DNA from: an uncultured Phascolarctobacterium sp.
Lineage (GTDB): Bacteria; Bacillota; Negativicutes; Acidaminococcales; Acidaminococcaceae
Direction: 5' to 3'
NCBI GenBank assembly: GCA_946002345.1
Contig: CAMFZA010000140.1
Location: forward strand, 1 to 5,154
Length of the DNA stretch: 5,154 nucleotides
Position 1 is the first letter of the stretch, and each line of letters begins with the position of its first letter. Of this stretch, positions 1 through 5,154 are shown in pieces. The position numbers and the translations under genes were made by a program. Under the pieces are notes generated by a model. It did no database searches, was not told the origin of the DNA, and saw only the letters and a program-made list of their open reading frames with translations.

Positions 1-1
1 C

Positions 2-1744
2 CCCCCGCCACGCGGCGCAGGCGGGGCGTCCCCCGCCAGCACGCCTTCCGTGCCGCATTATCCCCTGTCGCCCCTGCCGGGGGTTGAGGATTTGGCAACC
101 TCGGTACACATTGAGGGCGGCGAAAATATGGAGGTTACCAGCACTGGTGGCAGTGCCGGCACCACCGTCATTGTGGAAAACCTTTTCTTCAATGTGCCGG
201 CCCGGCGCAAGTTCTTGAAGACCATGGTTACCGAGGGACGCTATATTAGTGAGCTTTTGACCAAGCTGGCCCTGTCCCGTCCTGATGTACGCTTTCGTTT
301 GGTGAACAATGACAAAGAGGTTTTGCATACTCCCGGTGATGGGAATTTGCAGGGAACGATTAGGGCTCTTTATGGGCGGAGCGTGGCCCAGGAGCTTTTG
401 ACGGTGAATTTTGCAGACCCGAAAATTACTATTACTGGCTTTATTGGTAAGCCAACTTTGTTAAAGGGTAATCGTGGTTGGCAAACAATTTTTGTCAATG
501 GTCGCAGCATTGGCAATAAAATGCTGGCCAAGGCCATTGACCACGCTTATCAATCCCAAATTCCCAAGAGTGGCTTTCCCTTTGCGGTTTTAAATATTAC
601 CATTGATACTGCTGCAGTGGATGTGAATGTGCATCCTCAAAAGAGCGAAATCAAATTTAGCGATGAAGGCCTTGTGTATAGGGCCATGTTTAAGGCACTG
701 ACCGATGCGTTGACGCGTCCCATGAGCGCCCAAAAAACAGAGATTACTCTGTTGCCTGATTCGGAGTTGAATGTATATGTGAAGCCTAAGCAAGCTGTAG
801 ATAGTTTGTCAGGTGGCGGCAGTAAAAATACTCGCCCCCCAGTGAATCCTATCTTTAAAACGTCCACGGAGCCGATTTTTAAGGAACCGGAGGCCGAGCC
901 ACTGGCTGCCCCCATCAGCGTAGTGAAGCAGACGGAGCAAGCAAAGCCCCAGCCCGTGCAACAGGCCATCTGGCAACCCTTTGAGGATTTCGGCAAGGCT
1001 AAGCGGGAAGAGCACGAGGGTGTTTACGATGTGGGCAGGCAGGAAACAGTAATTGCTGTTCATGAAGCCAGGGAGGAATTTGGGGCTGCAAAGGCTTCGG
1101 CACAAGCGGAAGCAGCGCCAGCTCCGGTGCAACGGGAAACCATTAAATTCACCAATACGGACAGTGGCATTGCCACTATTTGGCCCATTGGTCAAGTGGA
1201 CAAAACCTTTATTATTGCCCAATCCGAGGATACTTTATATTTGATTGATCAGCATGCGGCCCACGAACGCATCCTTTATGACAAGCTGGTAGCTGCCCAT
1301 GAGCAGGTGCCGGCCCAGCAGCTGTTGATTCCCCTTTACATTGATTTGCCTGGGGATGAAATTGCACGCATTGAGGAATATCGTACAGAATTCCTCAAGC
1401 TGGGCGTGGATGTGGAGGCTGGGGGTGAAGCCATGCTGCGCATTTCTAGTCTACCTGCGGATATTAAGGCAGAGGATGCTGAAGACTTTATCCGGGAGAT
1501 TTGTAAAATGCTCGGTGAATTACGAGATGTTAAGGCCAGCGATTTGCGGCAGGAGGTGCTGCATATGACCGCCTGCAAGGCGGCTATTAAGGCGGGGCAG
1601 TTACTGAATATGCAACAAATGCGCCAGCTGATTATCGATTTGTGTAATACGGAGCATCCCTTTACCTGTCCTCACGGTCGCCCCTGCATGATTGCTATTG
1701 ATAGCAATCAGCTTTATAAAATGTTCAAAAGGACGGGCTTTTAA
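2..1744 (+). CDS. mutL: DNA mismatch repair protein MutL, 5'-truncated by the window edge
   Basis: MutL couples mismatch recognition by MutS to strand nicking. The frame is open from base 2, so the true start is upstream; the GTG at 50 is only an internal codon. In order I see the end of the GHKL ATPase domain (GTTV at 158-169, LFFNVPARRKFLK at 182-220), the transducer domain (FVNGRSI at 491-511, NVHPQKSEIKF at 626-658), a low-complexity Pro/Ala/Glu-rich linker (about 725-1140), and the C-terminal dimerisation and endonuclease domain. The endonuclease motif DQHAAHE is at 1247-1267, ACKAAIKAG at 1571-1597 and the metal-site motif CPHGRPC at 1667-1687, ending in FKRTGF. These imply a nicking MutL of the MutH-independent kind. 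The usual final Glu of DQHA(X)2E(X)4E is Asp (1280-1282). The N-terminal ATP-lid motif RGFRGEAL, expected at about 11-31, is barely recognisable in the GC-rich first 90 bases. Family assignment is secure. Confidence 0.96.
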   Translation, partial: PPPRGAGGASPASTPSVPHYPLSPLPGVEDLATSVHIEGGENMEVTSTGGSAGTTVIVENLFFNVPARRKFLKTMVTEGRYISELLTKLALSRPDVRFRLVNNDKEVLHTPGDGNLQGTIRALYGRSVAQELLTVNFADPKITITGFIGKPTLLKGNRGWQTIFVNGRSIGNKMLAKAIDHAYQSQIPKSGFPFAVLNITIDTAAVDVNVHPQKSEIKFSDEGLVYRAMFKALTDALTRPMSAQKTEITLLPDSELNVYVKPKQAVDSLSGGGSKNTRPPVNPIFKTSTEPIFKEPEAEPLAAPISVVKQTEQAKPQPVQQAIWQPFEDFGKAKREEHEGVYDVGRQETVIAVHEAREEFGAAKASAQAEAAPAPVQRETIKFTNTDSGIATIWPIGQVDKTFIIAQSEDTLYLIDQHAAHERILYDKLVAAHEQVPAQQLLIPLYIDLPGDEIARIEEYRTEFLKLGVDVEAGGEAMLRISSLPADIKAEDAEDFIREICKMLGELRDVKASDLRQEVLHMTACKAAIKAGQLLNMQQMRQLIIDLCNTEHPFTCPHGRPCMIAIDSNQLYKMFKRTGF

Positions 1745-2533
1745 ATGCTAAAGGGTAAATATGCGGTGATGCTTAGCCGCAATGCCAGAGGCAGTGGCGC
1801 CGTACAGACCGCCAAGGACATGGCAGCACGATTAGGGGTAGCTTATTTGGACAGACCTCATAATCAGGTGCTGGAGGAGTTTATGGCTGCTCAAGCCTTG
1901 GCAGCAGTAATCGTGCTGGAAAAGGATGGGCCCCGCATCCACAGCGAGTATGGCACCTTTGCTTACCATCCGGGTATGGCGGAAATCAGGGTGCAGCAGC
2001 TTTTGCGAGGGGCACCGGCCCCGATCGTCCACGCCTCGGATCTCCGCCGCGGCGCCAGACCTTTGGAGCGCACCCTGCGACTGGCCAGCGACGCGGCGGT
2101 AGCAGCCTGTGTAGCTGGACCCACAGGAAGAGTGGTGGGGCTGGAGGCTTCTCTTTTGCTACACTTTGCGGTGCAGTACGGACTGGCGCATTATGAATGC
2201 AAAACACCGCTCTTAACGGCAGCGCTGCGTAGAGTGGAGGCTGTTCACGCAGTGGCAGGGGAGTATTTAGCTGCCTGTGCTGCGGACAGCTTTGATGTGG
2301 TGTATTTTGATCCCATGTTTCGCCATCCGGTGCAGGGCTCCAAGGCGATGGAGGCTCTGCGTCCCTTAGCTTTGGAAGAGCCCTTGGACAGGACTACAGT
2401 GGAGCTGGCCCTAAAGGTTGCTCCTAGGGTGGTCATCAAAGAGCGCAGTGAATATTTGTTAAGGGAATATGGCTGTCAGGAATATGTGGGCGGAAAATAT
2501 AGTCGAATTAAATTTGGCATTATCAGGAGGTGA
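1745..2533 (+). CDS. Class I SAM-dependent methyltransferase, RsmJ/YhiQ-like (PF04445 type)
   Basis: This is a 262-residue protein whose ATG follows the mutL TAA with no gap, so translation is probably coupled; a weak AAAGGA lies about 13 bases upstream. Residues 1-100 form the N-terminal region seen in Firmicute members (an SRNARG..AVQTAKDMAARLG segment, then a YGTFAYHPGMAEIRVQQLLRG segment). The Rossmann core follows: a motif I region LERTLRLASDA (residues 107-117), GRVVGLEAS with acidic E134 ending strand 2, and VVYFDPMF with D189-P190-M191-F192, the hallmark DPMF of RsmJ-like enzymes. It ends with a VVIKERSEYL segment and a YSRIKFGII strand. E. coli RsmJ methylates 16S rRNA G1516, but this branch has not to my knowledge been assigned a substrate, so I give no symbol. 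Motif I is atypical: relatives read roughly D-x-T-L-G-L-x-x-D, here E-R-T-L-R-L-A-S-D, inside a patch of about 73% GC. It may be sequence error or an impaired SAM pocket. Confidence 0.83.
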   Translation: MLKGKYAVMLSRNARGSGAVQTAKDMAARLGVAYLDRPHNQVLEEFMAAQALAAVIVLEKDGPRIHSEYGTFAYHPGMAEIRVQQLLRGAPAPIVHASDLRRGARPLERTLRLASDAAVAACVAGPTGRVVGLEASLLLHFAVQYGLAHYECKTPLLTAALRRVEAVHAVAGEYLAACAADSFDVVYFDPMFRHPVQGSKAMEALRPLALEEPLDRTTVELALKVAPRVVIKERSEYLLREYGCQEYVGGKYSRIKFGIIRR

Positions 2534-2534
2534 T
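2525..2534 (+). promoter_or_regulatory. Ribosome binding site for miaA overlapping the upstream stop codon
   Basis: AGGAGGTGAT is a ten-base perfect complement of the usual bacterial 16S rRNA 3' end. It contains the TGA stop of the methyltransferase (2531-2533). The GTG at 2530 is inside this site and cannot be served by it. The in-frame GTG at 2542 lies 11 bases after AGGAGG and is the more reasonable start; CTG at 2536 is another possibility. The overlap suggests translational coupling of the two genes. Confidence 0.75.
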
Positions 2535-2541
2535 TCTGTCA

Positions 2542-3483
2542 GTGGAGCAAGAGCAAAAAGAAAAGGTTTTGGTTATCCTTGGGCCCACGGCCACGGGCAA
2601 GAGTCACTGTGCTATTGAGATTGCCAAAAGGTATCAGGGTGAGATTATTTCCGGGGACTCCATGCTGGTCTACCGGGACATGAATATCGGAACAGCCAAG
2701 CCCTCTGAGGAGGAATTGGCAGCAGTGCCCCATCATTTGGTAAACATTCTACCACCTGAGGGCAGCTTTAGTGTGGTAGATTTTAAGGAGCAGGCCCAAC
2801 GCTTGATTACAGAAATCAATGGCCGGGGACACCTACCCATTATAGCCGGGGGCACAGGCCTGTATATCAAGGCTTTGCTAGAGGATTACGCCTTTAACAG
2901 TGTTGCTGAAAATAGTGAGCTGCGCCAGCAGCTGACTGAGGAGGCAGAGCAGCAGGGTCCGGAAGCACTGCATGCTCGTTTGGCTGCTTTAGATGCTGAG
3001 GCCGCCCAGCGCATTCACCCCAACAATGTGCGAAGGGTAGTGCGGGCCTTGGAGGCAGCGCTCAGCGGTGAGCAGGTCAACCAATATGGCGCCAGCGAAA
3101 GTCCTTATAACGCCTTGGTGGTAGGCTTGGAAATGGAGCGTGCCGCTTTATATGAGCGTATCAATAAGCGTGTGGATTTAATGCTGGAGGCAGGCCTGGA
3201 GCAGGAGGTGCGCAGTTTGCTGGAGCAGGGCGTCAGTCCTGCTTGCCAAAGCATGCAGAGCATTGGTTATCGGCAGCTGGTATGGTATCTGCAGGGCAGC
3301 ATGGATTATGGGCAGGCAGTGGATAAGCTGAAGCAGGCCACCCGTAATTTTGCTAAACGACAGATCACCTGGTATAAAAAAATGCCCTATATCCAATGGC
3401 TGCAGCTGGATGCGGAGCCCAATTATACAAATGTAGTGGGAAGAATTTGTGAAATGCTTGTAGAAAAAGGCATTTCGTTGTAA
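2542..3483 (+). CDS. miaA: tRNA dimethylallyltransferase MiaA
   Basis: MiaA transfers a dimethylallyl group from DMAPP to N6 of adenosine 37 in tRNAs reading UNN codons, the first step toward ms2i6A, and acts in the cytoplasm. With the GTG start at 2542 the protein is 313 residues, close to the E. coli enzyme (316). Visible motifs are the P-loop GPTATGKS (residues 14-21), SGDSMLVYRDMNIGTAKPS with the catalytic Asp39 of the DS pair, PHHLVNI, the GGTGLYIK loop from residue 103, NNVRRVVRALE, SIGYRQLVWYL, and the C-terminal ATRNFAKRQITWYKK segment of the tRNA-binding region. All hallmark residues are present and the gene looks intact. The frame also permits a GTG start at 2530 that overlaps the methyltransferase stop by four bases, but the AGGAGG site covers that codon, so I prefer 2542. 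hfq follows 36 bases later, the same miaA-hfq adjacency found in many bacteria. Confidence 0.97.
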   Translation: MEQEQKEKVLVILGPTATGKSHCAIEIAKRYQGEIISGDSMLVYRDMNIGTAKPSEEELAAVPHHLVNILPPEGSFSVVDFKEQAQRLITEINGRGHLPIIAGGTGLYIKALLEDYAFNSVAENSELRQQLTEEAEQQGPEALHARLAALDAEAAQRIHPNNVRRVVRALEAALSGEQVNQYGASESPYNALVVGLEMERAALYERINKRVDLMLEAGLEQEVRSLLEQGVSPACQSMQSIGYRQLVWYLQGSMDYGQAVDKLKQATRNFAKRQITWYKKMPYIQWLQLDAEPNYTNVVGRICEMLVEKGISL

Positions 3484-3505
3484 AATTATACTATAGAGAT
3501 AGATT

Positions 3506-3512
3506 GGAGGGG
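3506..3512 (+). promoter_or_regulatory. Ribosome binding site of hfq
   Basis: GGAGGGG ends seven bases before the ATG at 3520, a good spacing. It favours that codon over the adjacent ATG at 3523 (ten bases) and over the in-frame ATG at 3544, which has no purine-rich site in front of it and would give a protein starting MNLQDSFL, nearer to the usual Hfq N-terminus. Confidence 0.7.
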
Positions 3513-3519
3513 ATTCCTT

Positions 3520-3768
3520 ATGATGAACTGTGCAAAACCCGCAATGAATTTACAGGACAGCTTTTTAAACCATGTGCGCAAGGAAAACCTGGGTGTCATT
3601 ATTTATTTGATGAACGGTTTCCAAATTCGCGGCTTGGTGCGTGGCTTTGATAACTTCACTGTAATTATCGAAAACGAAGGTAAACAGCAGCTTGTTTATA
3701 AGCATGCTATTTCTACCATTTCTCCGGCAACAAATATTACGATTATGCAACCGGAAAAGAAGGACTAA
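3520..3768 (+). CDS. hfq: RNA chaperone Hfq
   Basis: Hfq is a hexameric Sm-like ring that binds small RNAs and A-rich mRNA segments. This 82-residue copy spans the whole Sm fold: NLQDSFLN (residues 10-17, with the Gln and Asp of the U-binding proximal face), the Sm1 strands [23 protein letters not shown] with Phe43 of the proximal pocket, and Sm2 with LVYKHAIST (58-66, with Lys61 and His62). The rim reads RKEN (20-23), as in Bacillus-type Hfq, not the arginine-rich RRER of enterobacteria, so rim-assisted annealing may be weak. The tail after residue 69 is short (about 13 residues), without the long acidic tail of proteobacterial Hfq. The N-terminus is a few residues longer than usual and contains a Cys at position 4. 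The gene probably belongs to the mutL-miaA operon; I could not find a convincing separate promoter in the 36-base gap. Confidence 0.98.
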   Translation: MMNCAKPAMNLQDSFLNHVRKENLGVIIYLMNGFQIRGLVRGFDNFTVIIENEGKQQLVYKHAISTISPATNITIMQPEKKD

Positions 3769-3812
3769 AAATCGCCTTAAGGCATCATGACAAATACCTT
3801 CTGTACGATTTT
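3768..3812 (+). other. Nested inverted repeats in the hfq 3' untranslated region
   Basis: Directly at the hfq stop, AAAATCG (3768-3774) can pair with CGATTTT (3806-3812). Inside, AAGGCAT (3779-3785) can pair with ATACCTT (3794-3800) with one C-A mismatch and an eight-base loop, giving two stacked helices separated by a small internal loop. A perfect ten-base palindrome, GCCTTAAGGC (3774-3783), offers a competing local fold. No long T tract follows, so it is a weak intrinsic terminator at best; it could be a 3'-end stabiliser, a processing site or chance. The pairing was done by eye and no energy was computed. Confidence 0.4.
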
Positions 3813-3817
3813 ATATT
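3787..3817 (+). promoter_or_regulatory. Possible sigma-A type promoter for the xerD unit
   Basis: ATGACA (3787-3792) resembles a -35 box and TATATT (3812-3817) a -10 box with a 19-base spacer; shifting the -10 by one to TTATAT gives 18. The surrounding sequence is AT-rich. A start near 3824 would place the following hairpin (3829-3860) in the leader of the xerD transcript. The spacer is longer than ideal and the site overlaps the hfq 3' inverted repeats, so this is a candidate only. Confidence 0.3.
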
Positions 3818-3828
3818 AATTAGGATAG

Positions 3829-3860
3829 AAAAACGGCGCTCCGGCGTTGTTTTTCTTTTT
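3829..3860 (+). terminator. Terminator-like hairpin with T tract between hfq and xerD
   Basis: AACG-G-CG (3832-3838) pairs with CG-G-CGTT (3842-3848) around a CTC loop, with one G-G mismatch in the stem. Further A-T pairs can form outside it between the A run before the stem and the T run after it. TTTTTCTTTTT (3850-3860) follows directly, as in a rho-independent terminator. It would end the mutL-hfq transcript. The T tract runs right up to the xerD ribosome binding site GGAG (3861-3864), so read-through or attenuation could tune xerD. The stem is short and mismatched, hence moderate confidence. Confidence 0.55.
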
Positions 3861-3870
3861 GGAGTGGAAG

Positions 3871-4764
3871 ATGTTTGATTACCTAGCCTTGTTTGAGCAA
3901 TATTTGTTGGTGGAGCTTGGTTTGGCTGACAATACGCGAGCAGCCTATCTGCGAGATTTACGCCTGCTGCAAAAAGCTTTGGGTTTACAGGAGAGCGAAG
4001 GCTTGCTGGGGGTTTCGCGCAGGCAGCTATTAGCTTATTTATCCCAACTGAAGCAGTCCGGGCGCAGTGCCAGCACTATTGCCCGGAGACTGGCCTCCAT
4101 TAAAGCCTTTTATCGCTTTTTGACGGCGGAGCACTATCTGCGCCGTGATCCGGCCGAGGTGCTGGAGGCAGCTCAAAAGGGATTGCATTTGCCCAAGTTT
4201 TTAAGTGTGCAGGATGTGGATAAGCTTTTGGAGCAGCCAAATTTAGGTACTCTGGATGGGTACCGGGACAAGACTATGCTGGAAACTCTTTATGCAACAG
4301 GAATGCGCGTTTCAGAGCTGGTCAGCGTGCCTTTGCAGAATGTGGATTTAAAAATGCAGTATGTCATTGTTATGGGTAAGGGCTCCAAGGAGCGCATGCT
4401 GCCCTTAGGTCGAACGGTGCTGAAGTATTTGGAACGCTATATAAGTGTGGTGCGTCCTCAATTGCTGCATGGCAAACCGGAGGGGGTGCAGGAGCTTTTC
4501 GTTACTAGCTGGGGTGGACCTATGACACGTCAACGGGTGAATGAGCTCATAGAGGGCTATGCCAAGGATGCCGGTATTACCAAAAGGGTAACACCCCATA
4601 TGCTGCGGCACTCTTTCGCTACTCATTTATTGAATAATGGCACAGATTTGCGCGTGGTGCAGGAGCTTTTAGGTCATGCAGATATTTCTACCACGCAGAT
4701 TTATACCCATATGGATATGGAAAGATTGCGTGAGGTTTATGATAAAACTCATCCCCGTGCTTAG
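3871..4764 (+). CDS. xerD: Site-specific tyrosine recombinase, XerD type (XerC/D family)
   Basis: Xer recombinases resolve chromosome dimers at dif near division. The 297-residue product matches the usual size of about 298. The N-terminal SAM-like core-binding domain covers roughly residues 1-90 (a FEQYLLVELGLADNTRAAYLRDL start) and the catalytic domain the rest. All six catalytic positions are visible: Arg146 in ATGMRVSEL, Lys170 in MGKGSKER, His243 and Arg246 in PHMLRHSFATHLL, His269 in LLGHADISTTQ, and the nucleophile Tyr278 in IYTHM. The GHADIS form and the YRDKTMLETLYATGMRVSEL segment look more like XerD than XerC, but the two are close and no second copy is present for comparison. ATG 3871 has GGAG six bases upstream. 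A longer frame starting at TTG 3847 would translate the terminator T tract and has no proper ribosome site, so I reject it. The gene appears intact and functional. Confidence 0.9.
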   Translation: MFDYLALFEQYLLVELGLADNTRAAYLRDLRLLQKALGLQESEGLLGVSRRQLLAYLSQLKQSGRSASTIARRLASIKAFYRFLTAEHYLRRDPAEVLEAAQKGLHLPKFLSVQDVDKLLEQPNLGTLDGYRDKTMLETLYATGMRVSELVSVPLQNVDLKMQYVIVMGKGSKERMLPLGRTVLKYLERYISVVRPQLLHGKPEGVQELFVTSWGGPMTRQRVNELIEGYAKDAGITKRVTPHMLRHSFATHLLNNGTDLRVVQELLGHADISTTQIYTHMDMERLREVYDKTHPRA

Positions 4765-4775
4765 GCACAGGAGAA

Positions 4776-4780
4776 GGGAG
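4776..4780 (+). promoter_or_regulatory. Ribosome binding site of the membrane protein gene
   Basis: GGGAG ends eight bases before ATG 4789. A second purine site, AGGAG at 4769-4773, is 15 bases away and too far to serve it. The 24-base gap after xerD contains no promoter or terminator, so the two genes are probably co-transcribed. Confidence 0.6.
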
Positions 4781-4788
4781 TCTAGTTT

Positions 4789-5106
4789 ATGGCAACAAGA
4801 AGGAAAAAAGAGTCCTCAGGTGGGAAATATATTATACTTTGCCTCATTGGCATAATTGCTATTTTGGCTGTGACCTGCGGGCTGTTTTACGCCAATGACC
4901 GCAGTAAAAAGGATGTGGGCGACAGCAAGGACACTGCTCCTGCCAAGGAGGTCAATCTGCTGGATGAGTCCATTGAAGCTCAGCGCTTAGTGGATAATAT
5001 CCTGCTACAAAAGGATAATTGGCAGCTGATTGAAAATGACCATGGTAAAAAGGTTGTGGAGGTGGAGGAATCCGGGGCCAAGGTGCAGGTTAATCAGCGT
5101 AACTAG
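4789..5106 (+). CDS. Membrane-anchored protein of unknown function, possibly cut short by a TAG stop
   Basis: As read, the product has 105 residues. A basic N-terminus (RRKK at 4-7) precedes one hydrophobic helix at about residues 14-35, giving a predicted inside-to-outside anchor. A charged linker (to about 55) follows, then a segment beginning LLDESIEAQRLVDNILL that alternates helix and strand and looks like the start of a folded extracytoplasmic domain. I do not recognise the family with certainty. The overall plan (anchor, linker, a helix such as AQRLVDNIL, then strands like GAKVQVNQR) resembles the N-terminal part of larger envelope proteins, for instance the divergent polysaccharide deacetylases found in Negativicutes, but that is inference. 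The frame remains open and protein-like after the TAG up to the window end, so the gene may be longer and interrupted here by mutation, base-call error or a recoded stop. It sits 24 bases downstream of xerD. Confidence 0.72.
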   Translation: MATRRKKESSGGKYIILCLIGIIAILAVTCGLFYANDRSKKDVGDSKDTAPAKEVNLLDESIEAQRLVDNILLQKDNWQLIENDHGKKVVEVEESGAKVQVNQRN

Positions 5107-5154
5107 GCTGTGGGCGTACCTAATTCCACCAGCGTCACCGGTCCAGGTGAAATT
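5107..5154 (+). other. Coding-like continuation of the preceding frame after the TAG
   Basis: In the frame of the upstream gene, the 48 bases after the stop read AVGVPNSTSVTGPGEI with no further stop. No new start codon with a ribosome site and no terminator is visible here. The composition resembles protein-coding sequence. It is probably the next part of the same protein, truncated by the window edge, but 16 residues are too few to prove this. Confidence 0.45.

Noticed and set aside
50..52. GTG at 50 as the start of mutL
   Set aside because: The frame is open upstream to base 2 and MutL lacks its ATPase N-terminal half here, so this is an internal codon of a gene cut by the window edge.
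590..1222. Long open frames on the - strand inside mutL
   Set aside because: They overlap the well-supported mutL domains, lack ribosome sites and recognisable motifs, and arise from its codon bias.
1986..2207. Minus-strand open frame within the GC-rich methyltransferase patch
   Set aside because: It is low-complexity (Pro/Arg/Ala-rich) and is explained by GC-rich sequence opposite a real gene.
3487..3497. TATACT/TATAGA as a -10 box for a dedicated hfq promoter
   Set aside because: No -35-like hexamer lies at 16-18 bases; the nearest TTG-containing candidate (3458-3463) is 23 bases away. AT-rich end-of-gene sequence is a simpler explanation.
3847..3870. Extension of xerD upstream to a TTG start
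   Set aside because: It would encode FFFLEWK from the terminator T tract; the GGAG at 3861-3864 correctly serves ATG 3871 and the resulting protein has the normal length.
3769..3870. A dif recombination site next to xerD
   Set aside because: I found no pair of 11-base inverted arms around a six-base centre resembling known dif sites; the repeats present have different spacing and AT/GC layout.
1..5154. Mobile element, CRISPR array, tRNA or rRNA
   Set aside because: No transposase, direct repeat array, cloverleaf or rRNA-like sequence is visible; the XerD-type recombinase has housekeeping features and neighbours, not those of an integrase in a mobile island.

Overview
The window looks like a chromosomal housekeeping segment from a Firmicute. 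All genes lie on the + strand, tightly packed and preceded by strong AGGAGG-type ribosome binding sites. The Hfq is of the short Gram-positive type (RKEN rim, FDNF, GKQQL, YKHAI). MutL carries the endonuclease motifs found in bacteria without MutH. The order mutL - SAM methyltransferase - miaA - hfq followed by a Xer recombinase fits the Negativicutes or a neighbouring clostridial lineage best; that placement is inferred from gene order and residue patterns, not measured. Base composition is near 50% GC apart from two short GC-rich patches.

Layout: 2-1744 is the 3' part of mutL, whose start lies upstream of the window. 1745-2533 is a class I SAM-dependent methyltransferase of the RsmJ/YhiQ type that starts directly after the mutL stop. 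miaA ends at 3483 and probably starts at GTG 2542, just past the methyltransferase stop, with a 10-base match to the 16S rRNA anti-SD sequence across the junction. 3520-3768 is hfq. The 102 bases between hfq and the recombinase hold inverted repeats, a possible promoter and a terminator-like hairpin with a T tract. 3871-4764 is a XerD-type tyrosine recombinase with its full catalytic set. 4789-5106 encodes a short single-pass membrane protein, and the reading frame looks protein-coding beyond its TAG up to the window edge.

Functionally, the first genes form a likely operon for mismatch repair (MutL), an RNA- or nucleic-acid-directed methyltransferase, tRNA A37 prenylation (MiaA) and RNA chaperoning (Hfq). 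The recombinase (chromosome dimer resolution) and the envelope protein form a second unit after the terminator-like element. I see no new system here. The points most worth checking are the TAG inside a coding-looking frame at 5104, two GC-rich patches (about 1-90 and 2005-2100) in which conserved motifs of MutL and the methyltransferase are eroded in a way that suggests base-call error, and the structured hfq-xerD spacer.
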